In this document: in pieces, positions 9,220 to 18,430 of the stretch | How positions within the stretch are numbered: position 1 is the first letter of the stretch | Layout: every line of letters begins with the position of its first letter | Source: Aminipila terrae | Lineage (GTDB): Bacteria; Bacillota; Clostridia; Peptostreptococcales; Anaerovoracaceae | Assembly: GCF_010120715.1 (NCBI RefSeq) | Contig: NZ_CP047591.1 | Coordinates: forward strand, 2,542,001 to 2,606,000 | Length of the DNA: 64,000 bases | Reading direction: 5' to 3' | Program-made: the position numbers and the translations under genes | The notes under the pieces: model-generated | Seen by the model: only the letters and a program-made list of their open reading frames with translations | What the model was told of the DNA's origin: nothing | Databases searched by the model: none

Positions 9220-10077
9220 ATGAAAATTAAAGAGATTTATGAGAAAAAACAGGTATTATCATTTGAGATATTTCCACCCAAAAGGGATATAGCCCTGCAA
9301 AATATAGATGAGACATTAGAGGTGTTGTGTTCCCTTAACCCTGATTTCATCAGTGTTACTTTTGGTGCAGGAGGAAGTTCAAATAATAATAGAACCATAG
9401 AACTGGCTAAGAGAATCAAAAAAGATTATCACATTGAACCTTTGGTTCATTTAACTTGTCTTACATACGGTAAAAATGAAATTGATGAATTTATTTATCA
9501 ATTGAATGAAAACGGAATAGAAAATATTTTAGCCTTAAGAGGGGATAGAAACCCAGAACTTAAAGAAAAAGAAGAATTTTTGCATGCATCGGATTTAACA
9601 GGTTATTTAAAGAAAAAAACCAATGTATGCATTGCAGGGGCCTGTTATCCTGAGTGTCATCCTGAATCAGAAAATCGGATAGAAGATATCAAAAATCTGA
9701 GGACAAAGGTCTCTGCCGGGGCAGATTTCATGGTAACGCAGTTGTTTTTAGATAATAATCGGTTTTACTCTTTTTATGAAGATACTAGAATAGCTGGAAT
9801 AGATATTCCAATTTCTGCGGGGATTATGCCTGTTATCAACAAAGCACAAATTGAAAAAATGATTTCATTATGCGGAGTATCTCTTCCGGAAAAGTTCCGA
9901 AGAATAATGAATAAGTATGAGCATAACAAGGAGGCTCTTTTTGATGCAGGTATGTCATATGCCATAGGCCAGGTCATTGATCTTCTGGCTAGTGAAGTAG
10001 ATGGCATACACCTGTATACAATGAATAATCCTAAAGTGGCAAAAAAGTTATGCGATGGAATAAAGACATTTATTTAA
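9220..10077 (+). CDS. metF: 5,10-methylenetetrahydrofolate reductase
   Basis: FAD enzyme reducing 5,10-methylene-THF to 5-methyl-THF for methionine synthesis or the Wood-Ljungdahl methyl branch. 285 residues, TIM barrel. Conserved blocks: SFEIFPPKRD at the N-terminus with the catalytic Glu, SVTFGAGGS, ILALRGDRNP, and the substrate-site GADFMVTQLFLDN. The ATG follows AGGAG at 9210-9214. It stands alone between two terminators, so the sequence does not show which pathway it serves. No metV (zinc partner) is adjacent. Confidence 0.93.
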   Translation: MKIKEIYEKKQVLSFEIFPPKRDIALQNIDETLEVLCSLNPDFISVTFGAGGSSNNNRTIELAKRIKKDYHIEPLVHLTCLTYGKNEIDEFIYQLNENGIENILALRGDRNPELKEKEEFLHASDLTGYLKKKTNVCIAGACYPECHPESENRIEDIKNLRTKVSAGADFMVTQLFLDNNRFYSFYEDTRIAGIDIPISAGIMPVINKAQIEKMISLCGVSLPEKFRRIMNKYEHNKEALFDAGMSYAIGQVIDLLASEVDGIHLYTMNNPKVAKKLCDGIKTFI

Positions 10078-10099
10078 ATAGTTTACTGGGAATTAAGAT

Positions 10100-10140
10100 A
10101 AGGGCGATAGTCTTATGAGAAAGACTATCGCCCTTGAATT
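10100..10140 (+). terminator. Rho-independent terminator after metF
   Basis: A 15-bp perfect stem (10100-10114 with 10121-10135), loop ATGAGA, then a short T-rich tail. Confidence 0.85.
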
Positions 10141-10215
10141 TTGCTTTGAACAGTAGTTAGTCTGCAGACATTTGTTGAAAGTATCTTATTATTTTATTGA
10201 TTTACTTTGCTGAAT

Positions 10216-11385
10216 TTAAATTCCTCTGAGGCATCTGGAGCAAGTTGAGTTTGTTCCAAGAGCTATTGTATTTCCACAGTTAAAGTTGTTTGATGCAGAT
10301 TCAACATCATTATTGGTGCCACAATGGCATTCCTGATCTAATTCCGCTTCTTCTTCTTCCTCTTCAACAGCACTTTCTGTACCTTCACAAGGGAATATGG
10401 CTTCACAGGCATTGATACATAAAAGAGCTTGCTTAATGACCTGAACATCCACAGTAGGTTCTACTACAACTGGTGTAGAGAGTACCAGGAATAAAGAATC
10501 CTCATCCGTATCGGATACTACTGTAAGAACAGGGTTAAGAAGACTCATATTAGCGCCAAAACTGAAGACGATTCTAGGTGACATGCCACCTGAAACGCAA
10601 GGAACACTGATTTTATCAACAGCAATATTGCTTACCGGGATATTAGCGCATATTGGAGAAGTTGAAAGTGTTCTGAATATTGCTCTGAAACAGCAAATGT
10701 TGCCGTTTGTATTGACAGTTCCTTCAATAACGAATTCAGCCTGGAATACCCAAGGCCCTACACAGGAAATCAAGAAGAATGCTTTAGTAGGTAGACCATT
10801 TTCTGCGCAAGGAGGTTTAATAATATTTGGCAGACTGGAGTTTAGCGTAGCTTCAAATGAACCATCTAAGTTGAACAAGCTATCAACTGGAAAGCCGTCA
10901 ACCGTTACCTGATTAGGTGAAAGACCTGACGGATTGGCAAGATTAAAAGCTGTTACTCTTACGTGGCTTTTTAATACTTCAAATACTGCGTTTTCATCCA
11001 GCTGGCAAGTGGATGCCCCTAACACGTTATTACAGTTACAATTGCAATTACAACCAGTGTTTCCTACACAATTTTGTGTATCCTGATCCCAGGAGTGATC
11101 GTGATTGTGACAACGGCAACTAGTACCCAGTACTTCTTCACAAAGATTTTCAGCAGCAGGAGAAGTTAAAGGGGACAATAATAACTGAGTCTGAAATTTG
11201 GCTGGTGAAGTTGTCAGATTAAAAACTAATGGGCTAGCTGTACCCTGACCTTTTGAAAATACTTTATTTACATATACTAAATGGTTTCTTGACTGTGCAA
11301 AATTCAGGTCGTCAAGATCTATGGATGTGCCACAGATGCTTGCAAGACCGTTTGTGCATCCTGTATGACAAGAATGGTTTTTCAT
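10216..11385 (-). CDS. Cysteine-rich protein of unknown function, possible spore-surface component
   Basis: 389 residues. No signal peptide or membrane helix. Cysteines are concentrated in an N-terminal CHTGC, a CRCHNHDH segment, a CNCNCNCN run near residue 115, and a C-terminal CHC/CSRC region. A run of six glutamates sits near residue 348. The middle is rich in V, F, T and S, as in beta-sheet surface proteins. The ribosome site GAGG lies about 9 bases upstream of the ATG. It is monocistronic and divergent from the dcw cluster. Spore coat and exosporium proteins often look like this, and the organism has spore genes, but that role is inference. I recognise no family. Confidence 0.6.
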   Translation of the reverse strand: MKNHSCHTGCTNGLASICGTSIDLDDLNFAQSRNHLVYVNKVFSKGQGTASPLVFNLTTSPAKFQTQLLLSPLTSPAAENLCEEVLGTSCRCHNHDHSWDQDTQNCVGNTGCNCNCNCNNVLGASTCQLDENAVFEVLKSHVRVTAFNLANPSGLSPNQVTVDGFPVDSLFNLDGSFEATLNSSLPNIIKPPCAENGLPTKAFFLISCVGPWVFQAEFVIEGTVNTNGNICCFRAIFRTLSTSPICANIPVSNIAVDKISVPCVSGGMSPRIVFSFGANMSLLNPVLTVVSDTDEDSLFLVLSTPVVVEPTVDVQVIKQALLCINACEAIFPCEGTESAVEEEEEEAELDQECHCGTNNDVESASNNFNCGNTIALGTNSTCSRCLRGI

Positions 11386-11778
11386 AATACATACCTCGCT
11401 ATATTTAGTTTTATAGCAAAATTGAATTATATTTTGCTATGTATATTTCAAACAGACCAGTAACCCAGATTGCCATATTTCAATATATGAGAGTAATTTA
11501 TGAATGGTTACATATATAGGAACTTCTATAGATAAATAACTTATATTAAAATATAAGGCTTGGACAATATATGGAGCAGAATGATAGTTACGCATACTAG
11601 ATATTGTTACAATAACAAAATTCAAGCAATAATTATTTAATAATTTGTTAAGAAGTGGATGTATACAAGCAATTTTTGCATGTATTTTGTTGCGAAGTGG
11701 AGCGTAGTGGAGTATAGTGGAAGAAGCTATAAAATAGGGTGGAGAAGATTCTTTAAGTTGTAATTTGTAGGTGCGCAT
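11386..11778. other. Divergent regulatory region between the Cys-rich gene and mraZ
   Basis: About 390 bases without a credible gene. It must hold the promoters for the minus-strand Cys-rich gene and for the dcw cluster. The last 80 bases contain the MraZ operator listed separately. The rest is AT-rich, with no repeat I can support. Confidence 0.5.
11697..11744 (+). promoter_or_regulatory. MraZ operator (GTGGAG direct repeats)
   Basis: GTGGAG at 11697-11702, GTGGAG at 11707-11712 and GTGGAA at 11717-11722 repeat with an exact 10-base period. A further GTGGAG lies at 11739-11744 and a GTGGAT at 11655-11660. MraZ is known to bind three or four GTGG(A/T)G repeats separated by four bases upstream of its own operon. 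The match in sequence, spacing and position makes autoregulation of the dcw cluster very likely. Confidence 0.88.
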
Positions 11779-12210
11779 ATGTTGATGGGAAAATACCAAA
11801 ACTCAATAGATGCTAAGGGCAGAATGATAGTCCCTTCAAAATATCGGGAGGAATTGGGATACCGGTGTGTACTTACAAGAGGTATCGATAAGTGCCTGTA
11901 TATTTATCCCATGCCTCAATGGGAAAAATTTATGGAAAAACTAGCAGCACTACCGACAACAGACCCGAATGCCAGAGCATTTGTTCGTCATTTTTATGCC
12001 AATGCGGTGGAATGTGATATAGACAAGCAAGGCAGGATGGGAATACCACAGGAACTTAGAGACTATGCAAATATTGAAAAGGAACTGGTAACTGTTGGAT
12101 TATTAGACAAAATAGAAATATGGAGCAGAGAAGAATGGACAGAAGCTGAAACAATTGCTGAGCTCACTCCAAATGATTTTGCAGCAAAGATGGCTGAATA
12201 TGGCATTTAA
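11779..12210 (+). CDS. mraZ: Transcriptional regulator MraZ
   Basis: 143 residues with two AbrB-like swapped-hairpin repeats. Each carries the hallmark: SIDAKGRMIVPSKYREEL near the N-terminus and DIDKQGRMGIPQELRDYA near residue 80. It forms a ring-shaped oligomer and binds the repeats just upstream. MLMGKYQNSIDAKGR matches the usual N-terminus (M-F-M-G), so the ATG at 11779 is used. It is the first gene of the dcw cluster and probably a repressor of it. Confidence 0.96.
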   Translation: MLMGKYQNSIDAKGRMIVPSKYREELGYRCVLTRGIDKCLYIYPMPQWEKFMEKLAALPTTDPNARAFVRHFYANAVECDIDKQGRMGIPQELRDYANIEKELVTVGLLDKIEIWSREEWTEAETIAELTPNDFAAKMAEYGI

Positions 12211-12226
12211 TTAAGGAGGATGGAAC

Positions 12227-13164
12227 ATGGAATTTAAACATGTATCTGTTCTGTACGACGAATGCATGAGTGGTCTTAAAATCAGGCCTGATGGGATTTA
12301 TGCAGATGGCACGCTGGGAGGCGGTGGACATGCTTCCGGAATATGCAGTCTGCTAAATACAGAAGGAACATTGATAGGAATTGATAAAGATCGGGATGCT
12401 TTGGATGCCGCAGAAAAACGGCTGCAGAAGTTTAATTGCAGAAAACAGTTCGTACAGGACAATTATTCAAACATTGAAGAGGTGTTGGACAGGCTTGGAG
12501 TTCCTGGGATAGATGGAGCATTACTGGATTTGGGTGTTTCTTCTTTCCAGCTTGACAATTTTGAGCGGGGATTTTCATATATGCAGACAGCCCCTTGGAT
12601 ATGAGAATGAACGCAGAGGATACCCTGACTGCGGAAGAAGTAGTGAATAGCTATTCACAGGAAGAACTCACAGAGATCATACGAAAATATGGTGAAGAAA
12701 GATGGGCTTCAAGAATTAGTGATTTTATAGTAAAGGCGAGAAAAAGTAAACCAATAAAAGATACTACAGAATTAGTGGATATTATTAAGGCCGCCATACC
12801 CGCCTCTGCAAGAAGAGACGGACCACATCCGGCTAAAAGAACCTTTCAGGCAATAAGGATTGAAGTGAATGACGAACTGGGACATCTTGAAAAAGCGGTG
12901 GAAGCATTTTGCAACGTCCTTAATCCTGGAGGAAGACTTTGTATTATAACTTTTCATTCCCTGGAAGACAGAATTGTTAAAGAGTATTTCAATCGTAGAT
13001 TGAACCCTTGTACGTGTCCAAAGGAATTTCCAATCTGTACTTGTGGAAAAGTTACAGATGTAGTTAAAGTGACGGGGAAACCAATTGTTTCTACAAAAGA
13101 AGAACTGGAGGCTAACCCCAGAGCCAGAAGCGCAAAGCTTAGAATCATTGAGAAAAAGAGGTAA
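12227..13164 (+). CDS. rsmH: 16S rRNA (cytosine1402-N4)-methyltransferase, frameshifted in the read
   Basis: Methylates N4 of C1402 in the ribosomal P site using SAM. The reading frame breaks at the C4 run 12591-12594. One added C restores the family signature FSYMQTAPLDMRMN and gives 312 residues, the normal length. Other motifs: ADGTLGGGGHASGI (SAM site) and GALLDLGVSSFQLD. The C-terminal RsmH blocks FQAIRIEVNDEL and ITFHSLEDRIVK are intact. AAGGAGG at 12213-12219 precedes the ATG. A second ATG-rich stretch after the break could suggest two genes, but the split falls inside the conserved APLDMRM motif. Confidence 0.94.
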
Positions 13165-13170
13165 AGAAAT

Positions 13171-13605
13171 ATGATGCCTGCTGAACAGTGGTACGAATAC
13201 CAGGATAGTTATAAAAAGTATGGTTTCGATATGAAGCCTAAAAAAGTACGTACAGTTAAACAGAAGAAGAAATCAAGTGTAACGTCCAAGGACCGGGTTG
13301 CTATGATATTTCTTACAATTGTTATTGGTGCTCTTTGTGTGTCAGTTATTATTACGACTGCGTATGCTGCAAGTATAAAATATAATATTAATGATATTAT
13401 TAAGAAAAATGAAGTAATAACCGGGGAAATTGAAAACTTAACGGTACAATTAAACCAGGCAAATAATATTCAGGCTATAGAGTATAAAGCTACTACACAA
13501 TTAGGGATGGTTAATCCCGATCCAAACGATTTTATATATGTTACACCGAAGGAAAAACCGGCTAAGGATTTTGCATTACTTCTGAAAGAAGAAGCATATA
13601 ATTAG
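13171..13605 (+). CDS. ftsL: FtsL-like septum formation protein
   Basis: 144-residue bitopic membrane protein. A basic cytoplasmic N-terminal part ends near residue 43, a single membrane helix follows (VAMIFLTIVIGALCVSVIITTAYAA), then an extracytoplasmic coiled coil (IKKNEVITGEIENLTVQLNQANN) with a conserved-type tail LGMVNPDPNDFIYV. Size, topology and place between rsmH and the PBP gene identify it as FtsL, which links with DivIC and FtsQ to activate septal synthesis. ATG at 13174 is an equally possible start. Primary sequence of FtsL is poorly conserved, so the name rests on context. Confidence 0.82.
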   Translation: MMPAEQWYEYQDSYKKYGFDMKPKKVRTVKQKKKSSVTSKDRVAMIFLTIVIGALCVSVIITTAYAASIKYNINDIIKKNEVITGEIENLTVQLNQANNIQAIEYKATTQLGMVNPDPNDFIYVTPKEKPAKDFALLLKEEAYN

Positions 13606-13675
13606 CTTAAATTGGAATAATAGTTTTTAATATTAAATATAATAAATTGAAATCTTTTAACTGCATATTGAATAT

Positions 13676-13720
13676 AACCGGACAATTAAATTAACAAAAA
13701 TTTTTGAGTCCGGTTTAGTT
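13676..13720 (+). terminator. Terminator-like hairpin inside the dcw cluster
   Basis: AACCGGAC at 13676-13683 pairs with GTCCGGTT at 13708-13715, followed by a T-rich stretch. A small second inverted repeat (TACCAC-TTT-GTGGTA) lies about 20 bases further on. The 218-base gap between ftsL and the PBP gene is the longest within the cluster. Confidence 0.65.
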
Positions 13721-13823
13721 TTTATATGTGGCAAATACCACTTTGTGGTAATAATCAGATATGATGGTCAATGGGACCGGATGGAAGCTAGAAGAATATT
13801 GAAGAGGACTTAGGAAGGAATAA

Positions 13824-15832
13824 ATGAATAATCCAACACCAAACAGCGTTAAAAAAAGAATAATAATAGGGTTTTTGATTATCTGTCTTACTACTGTGGG
13901 GCTATCTTTCAGAGTCGGCTGGGTTCAGATTGTTGATGGAGGAGAGCTTTCAAAAAAGGCAATAGAATCACAAACCAGAGACGTACCGATTCCGGCTAAA
14001 AGGGGAGCTATTTATGATAGAAATGGTAAAGAACTGGCTGTTAGTGCAGTTACCTTTTCAGTATGGGCCAGACCAGATAAAGTAAGATATGGCAGCAAAA
14101 AACATACCCCGGAAGAAAATATAGATAAAACTGCTGAGTTTCTGGCTCAGAAGCTCAATATGAAAAAGGCTGATGTAAAAGATATAATAAGTGAAAATAA
14201 GGCTTTAGTAAAAGTGGCTAAATATGTCCAGAAAAACGTAGCTGACACCATAAGGCAGGAGGATTACCTGGGGTTGAAATTGCAGAGGATGTTAAACGTT
14301 ATTATCCTCTGGGCAGTTTCGCTTCGCAAGTTCTTGGAAGTGTAACGGATGATAATAACGGCCTTGCAGGCCTGGAACTTAAATATAATCAATATTTAAG
14401 CGGAGTTCCCGGCAGGTGGATAAAAAACACGGATGTAAATGGAAATGGTTTAGCTTATGGTATGGAAAAATATTATAAGGCAGAAGATGGTCTCAATCTG
14501 GTTCTTACCATAGATGAGGTTATACAGCACTATGTGGAAAAGGCACTGGATACCGTTCAAAAAAATACCATGGCTGATCGTGTGCTGTGTATTATGATGG
14601 ACCCTAAAACAGGGGATATTTTAGCTATGGCTATGACTCCTGATTATGATCCCAATAATCCGAGAGTACCGACAGACCCGGAAAAAGCAGCTTATGTAGA
14701 AACATTATCCGACAGCGAGAAACTGGAATATTGGAATGCAATGTGGAGAAATCCAATGGTCAGCGACTCATACGAACCAGGTTCTACTTTTAAGCTTCTA
14801 ACTACATCTATGGCGTTAGAGGAACAGCTTACAACATTGAATGAGCACTTTGTCTGCAAGGGGAAATATTCCATTGCAGGGACACCTTTAAAGTGCTGGC
14901 GTTGGTATAATCCCCATGGGGATGAAACTCTTGTTCAGGCAGTAGGTAACTCATGTAATCCGGTATTTGCTACCCTGGCTACAAGATTGGGAATTGAAAA
15001 GTATTATCAATACTTGGAGCTCTTTGGGATAAAAGATAAAACAGGAATTGATTATCCGGGAGAAGGCAATGCAATACTACAGAATAAAGAGACTGCAGGC
15101 CCAGTGGGAATTGCAACTATGGGATATGGTCAGGGAATTGCTGTAACACCAATCCAGTTGGTCACAGCAGTATCCTGTTTTGGTAATGATGGTAAACTAA
15201 TGCAGCCGAGACTGGTAAAAGAGCTTACAGACAGTGATGGAAATGTTGTAGAAAAGTTTGATACGAAGGTAGTGAGACAGGTAGTCTCTAAAAAAACTGC
15301 TGAAGAAATGCGATTAATCATGGAAAGCGTAGTTTCAAAAGGCGGAGGCGGAACAGCAAAAATCCCTGGTTACAGAATAGGAGGGAAAACCGGTACTGCA
15401 AATAAAGCAAAGAATGGAGGCTATAGTCAGGAGACCTACTCATCATTCATTGGTATGGCGCCAATGGATGATCCAAAGGTTGCTATTCTGCTAATTGTAG
15501 ATAACCCTAAAGGGGTAAAATTCGGAAGCCAGACTGCTGCTCCCGGTGTTAAACTGATTTTGGAGGATACCCTCAGATATTTAAATATACAGCCTTCTTA
15601 CACACAGGAAGAAGCAGCAGAGATGAATAGTGGAAAAACTACGGTACCTGATTTAACTGGCAAAAATTTTGATGAGGCTATAGGTATTTTGGGAGGAGCG
15701 TCACTGACATATACTATATCACCTGCTTTGGGAGAAGGAGAAAATTTAGGAGAGGCCGCTGTAGTTGACCAGTATCCTAAGGCTGGCGAGAAGATAAGCG
15801 CAGGAGGAAGAGTATATTTATATAGGGAGTGA
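13824..15832 (+). CDS. SpoVD/FtsI-type class B penicillin-binding protein, frameshifted in the read
   Basis: Transpeptidase that crosslinks peptidoglycan at the septum or in the spore cortex. One added G in the G4 run 14270-14273 joins the frames into 669 residues. Layout: N-terminal membrane anchor (residues ~12-30), dimerisation/pedestal domain with RGAIYDRNGKELAVS, transpeptidase domain with SxxK (GSTFK), SxN (NSCN) and KTG (GGKTGTANKA), and one C-terminal PASTA domain from TVPDLTG to the end. A single PASTA domain and the place between ftsL and murE fit SpoVD or the division PBP. Only one such gene is present, so I cannot separate the two roles. Confidence 0.92.
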
Positions 15833-15838
15833 TAATGG

Positions 15839-17031
15839 GTGACCATAGAAGTTTTCGGCATTACGGGAACTAACGGAAAAACCACAGTATCATACATGCT
15901 GAAAAGCATATTAGAAGAAGCCGGCAGAGAATGCGGCTTAATAGGAACCATAACCCACACCATAGGTCAGACAAAATATGATGCATTAAATACCACACCA
16001 TCCAGGGAAGTTTTAGATAAATATTTTAATGAGCTGGAACAACAAAATATAGGAACCTGTATTATGGAAGTTTCTTCCCATGGCCTGGATCAGGGAAGGA
16101 TTGATAATGTAGATATCCATTATTCAGGTTTCACTAATTTAACCCAGGATCATCTTGATTACCACATAACAATGGAAAATTATTTTAATGCCAAGACAAA
16201 ATTATTTTATAAGACTCAAAAGGGAATGTGTATTAATGTTGATGACCCTTATGGTAAAAGGCTTTATGATAAAATGAAAGAAGAGCAGGCTGCAGGAGGA
16301 GTTCTAGCCCGTGATATAAAAATAAGTTCATTCTCTTTCAAAGAAGAGGATGCAGAATATTTCGGAAAGATAATAAAAACTCTATACATGGAATTGTACT
16401 TGAACCTTTTGAAGCTGGTGAATCATGGGGAGAAATTGAAATAGAACTGCCTGGCAGGACTACTGCATATAATGGACTTCTTGCACTGGCCATGGCAAGG
16501 TTAGCAGGAATTGAAAAAAAATCTGTCATAAAAGGCCTAAAAAAACTAAAGGGTGTTCCAGGTCGATTCCAGAAAGTCCAAAACAGTAAAAATATTGATG
16601 TAGTAATTGATTTTGCACATACTCCTGATGCACTTGAAAATCTTTTGAAGACTGCTGATGAATTGAAAACTGGAAGGCTCATATGTGTATTTGGATGCGG
16701 TGGCAACCGGGATAAGGAAAAAAGAGGAATTATGGGCAGAATCGCAGGCCAATACAGCGATTTTTGTATCATAACTTCGGATAACCCAAGGTTTGAAGAA
16801 CCAGAATCCATAACAGCAGAAATTGAAAAAGGAATGTTACAGACAGATTGTGAATATCTGGTAGAGATTGACAGGCATGAGGCAATAAAAAAATCTATTG
16901 ATATTTTTAAAAAAGGTGATTTAATTGTAATAGCAGGTAAAGGTCATGAAAAATACCAGCTTGTTAATGGTAAAAAGCTGCCGTTTGATGATTATATGGC
17001 AGTTAAAGATATAATCGATATGAGAGAGTGA
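15839..17031 (+). CDS. murE: MurE ligase lacking its N-terminal domain, frameshifted in the read
   Basis: Adds the third residue to UDP-MurNAc-L-Ala-D-Glu. The DNPR motif (SDNPRFEEP) predicts meso-diaminopimelate. One added A in the A5 run 16375-16379 joins the frames, giving 397 residues; usual MurE is about 480-500. The protein begins VTIEVFGITGTNGKTT, so the ATP-binding loop is at residues 8-14 instead of about 110: the N-terminal UDP-binding domain is absent. The GTG start has its own AGGGAG at 15824-15829 and the previous in-frame codons include a stop. Central (EVSSHGLDQGRI, NLTQDHLDYH) and C-terminal (GVPGRFQ, VIAGKGHE) domains are complete. It overlaps nothing and sits between the PBP gene and murF. 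Confidence 0.88.
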
Positions 17032-17035
17032 TAAG

Positions 17036-18416
17036 ATGAAAAAACTAAGGATGAAAGAAATCTGCCAGGAACTGAATGGCAAATTCGTTTTAGGAAAAGA
17101 AGAAAGTTATATTCAGAGAGTATGTACAGATTCAAGAAACGCCAAGGAGGGGGATTTATTTTTCCCCCTTTTAGGCGAAACTCATGATGCGCATAAATTT
17201 ATTCCCATGGCCATTGATCAGGGTTGCAGAGACTTTGTTGTTTCAGATCAGAAAGAAATAATGAATCACCCGCTTAAAGAACAGTTAACTGTAATTTTGG
17301 TGGAGGATACTACATGGGCATTACAAAGACTGGCGTCTTACTATCTTTCCACTTTTGATATAAAAAAGATAGGGGTCACAGGAAGTACAGGAAAAACCAC
17401 AACAAAAGATATGCTGTACTATATCTGCAGTGAAAAATTTAAAACTGCAAGAAATGTAGGAAATTTTAATAACCACATCGGATTACCTCTTACTGTTTTG
17501 GGATTTGAAGAAGGGACAGAGGTTGGAATCCTGGAAATGGGTATGAGTGAGTTTGGAGAGATAAATTTGCTGGCTGACATTGTAAGACCAGACATCGGGA
17601 TTATAACAAACATAGGAACTTCTCACATAGAAAATCTGGGAAGTAGGGAAGGTATACTTAAAGCAAAGCTGGAAATAACAAATTTCTTTCATGAGAATAA
17701 TGTACTGGTAGTAAATGAAATAAATGATCTTCTCACCAGGGAAAACACAGAAGGTGTATATAAGAGACTATCCGTAGGCAATAATGGTAAAAGTGATTTT
17801 ATTATTTCGGATATAACAGACAGGGGAGAAGAAGGGATTGCTTTTACGGTTGAGCACAATTTAGATACCCAGAGGTTTGAACTTACCATTCCAGGCAGAC
17901 ATAATGCTATAAATGGAACTCTGGCTGTAGCAGCGGCCATGGAACTAGGTATAACTATGGAAGAGGCTGCAAGAGGCCTTAAAAAAATGGAATTGACTGA
18001 TAAAAGACTAAGTATAAAAGGTAAAAATGGTGTAAAAGTTATTGATGACACCTACAACGCCAGTCCTGATTCCATGAAAGCAGGTCTGGATGTTCTTATG
18101 TCAACGAAAGGCTTACGAAAAATTGCTATTTTGGCTGATATGCTGGAAATGGGCAAAGAAAGCCCTAGATATCATGGTGAAGTGGGAGAGTATGCAGCCA
18201 GTCAAAAGGTGGATCTGTTAATAGCTGTAGGGATAATGCAAAATATATAGCGGAATCAGCCAAAAAATACTAGGAGAAGAAAAAGTCTTATATTATAATG
18301 ACAAAGAAGAATTAATGAGTGAAATAAGAACTATGATACAACTGGGGGATATTATCCTGGTTAAGGGTTCCAGGGGGATGGCTATGGATCAGGTAGTTAA
18401 GAAAATTATGGAATAG
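17036..18416 (+). CDS. murF: UDP-MurNAc-tripeptide:D-Ala-D-Ala ligase, two frameshifts in the read
   Basis: Completes the UDP-MurNAc-pentapeptide with D-Ala-D-Ala. Full three-domain layout: N-terminal domain with CTDSRNAKEGDLFFPLLGE, ATP loop GVTGSTGKTTTKDM near residue 114, GNFNNHIGLPLTVLG, and C-terminal DDTYNASPDSMKAGL. The last 60 codons need two repairs: one G in the G3 run 18230-18232 and one A in the A6 run 18262-18267. These restore the family-typical end VGDNAKYIAESAKK ... ILVKGSRGMAMDQVV and a 460-residue protein, normal length. It starts 5 bases after murE and so is likely translationally coupled. Confidence 0.93.
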
Positions 18417-18430
18417 TTTTAGGAGTGGTT

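Noticed and set aside
10583..10912. Plus-strand frame inside the Cys-rich gene
   Set aside because: It has no ribosome site or recognisable motif and mirrors the codons of the minus-strand gene.
11437..11799. Minus-strand frame over the mraZ leader
   Set aside because: It overlaps the MraZ operator and the mraZ start and has no family likeness.
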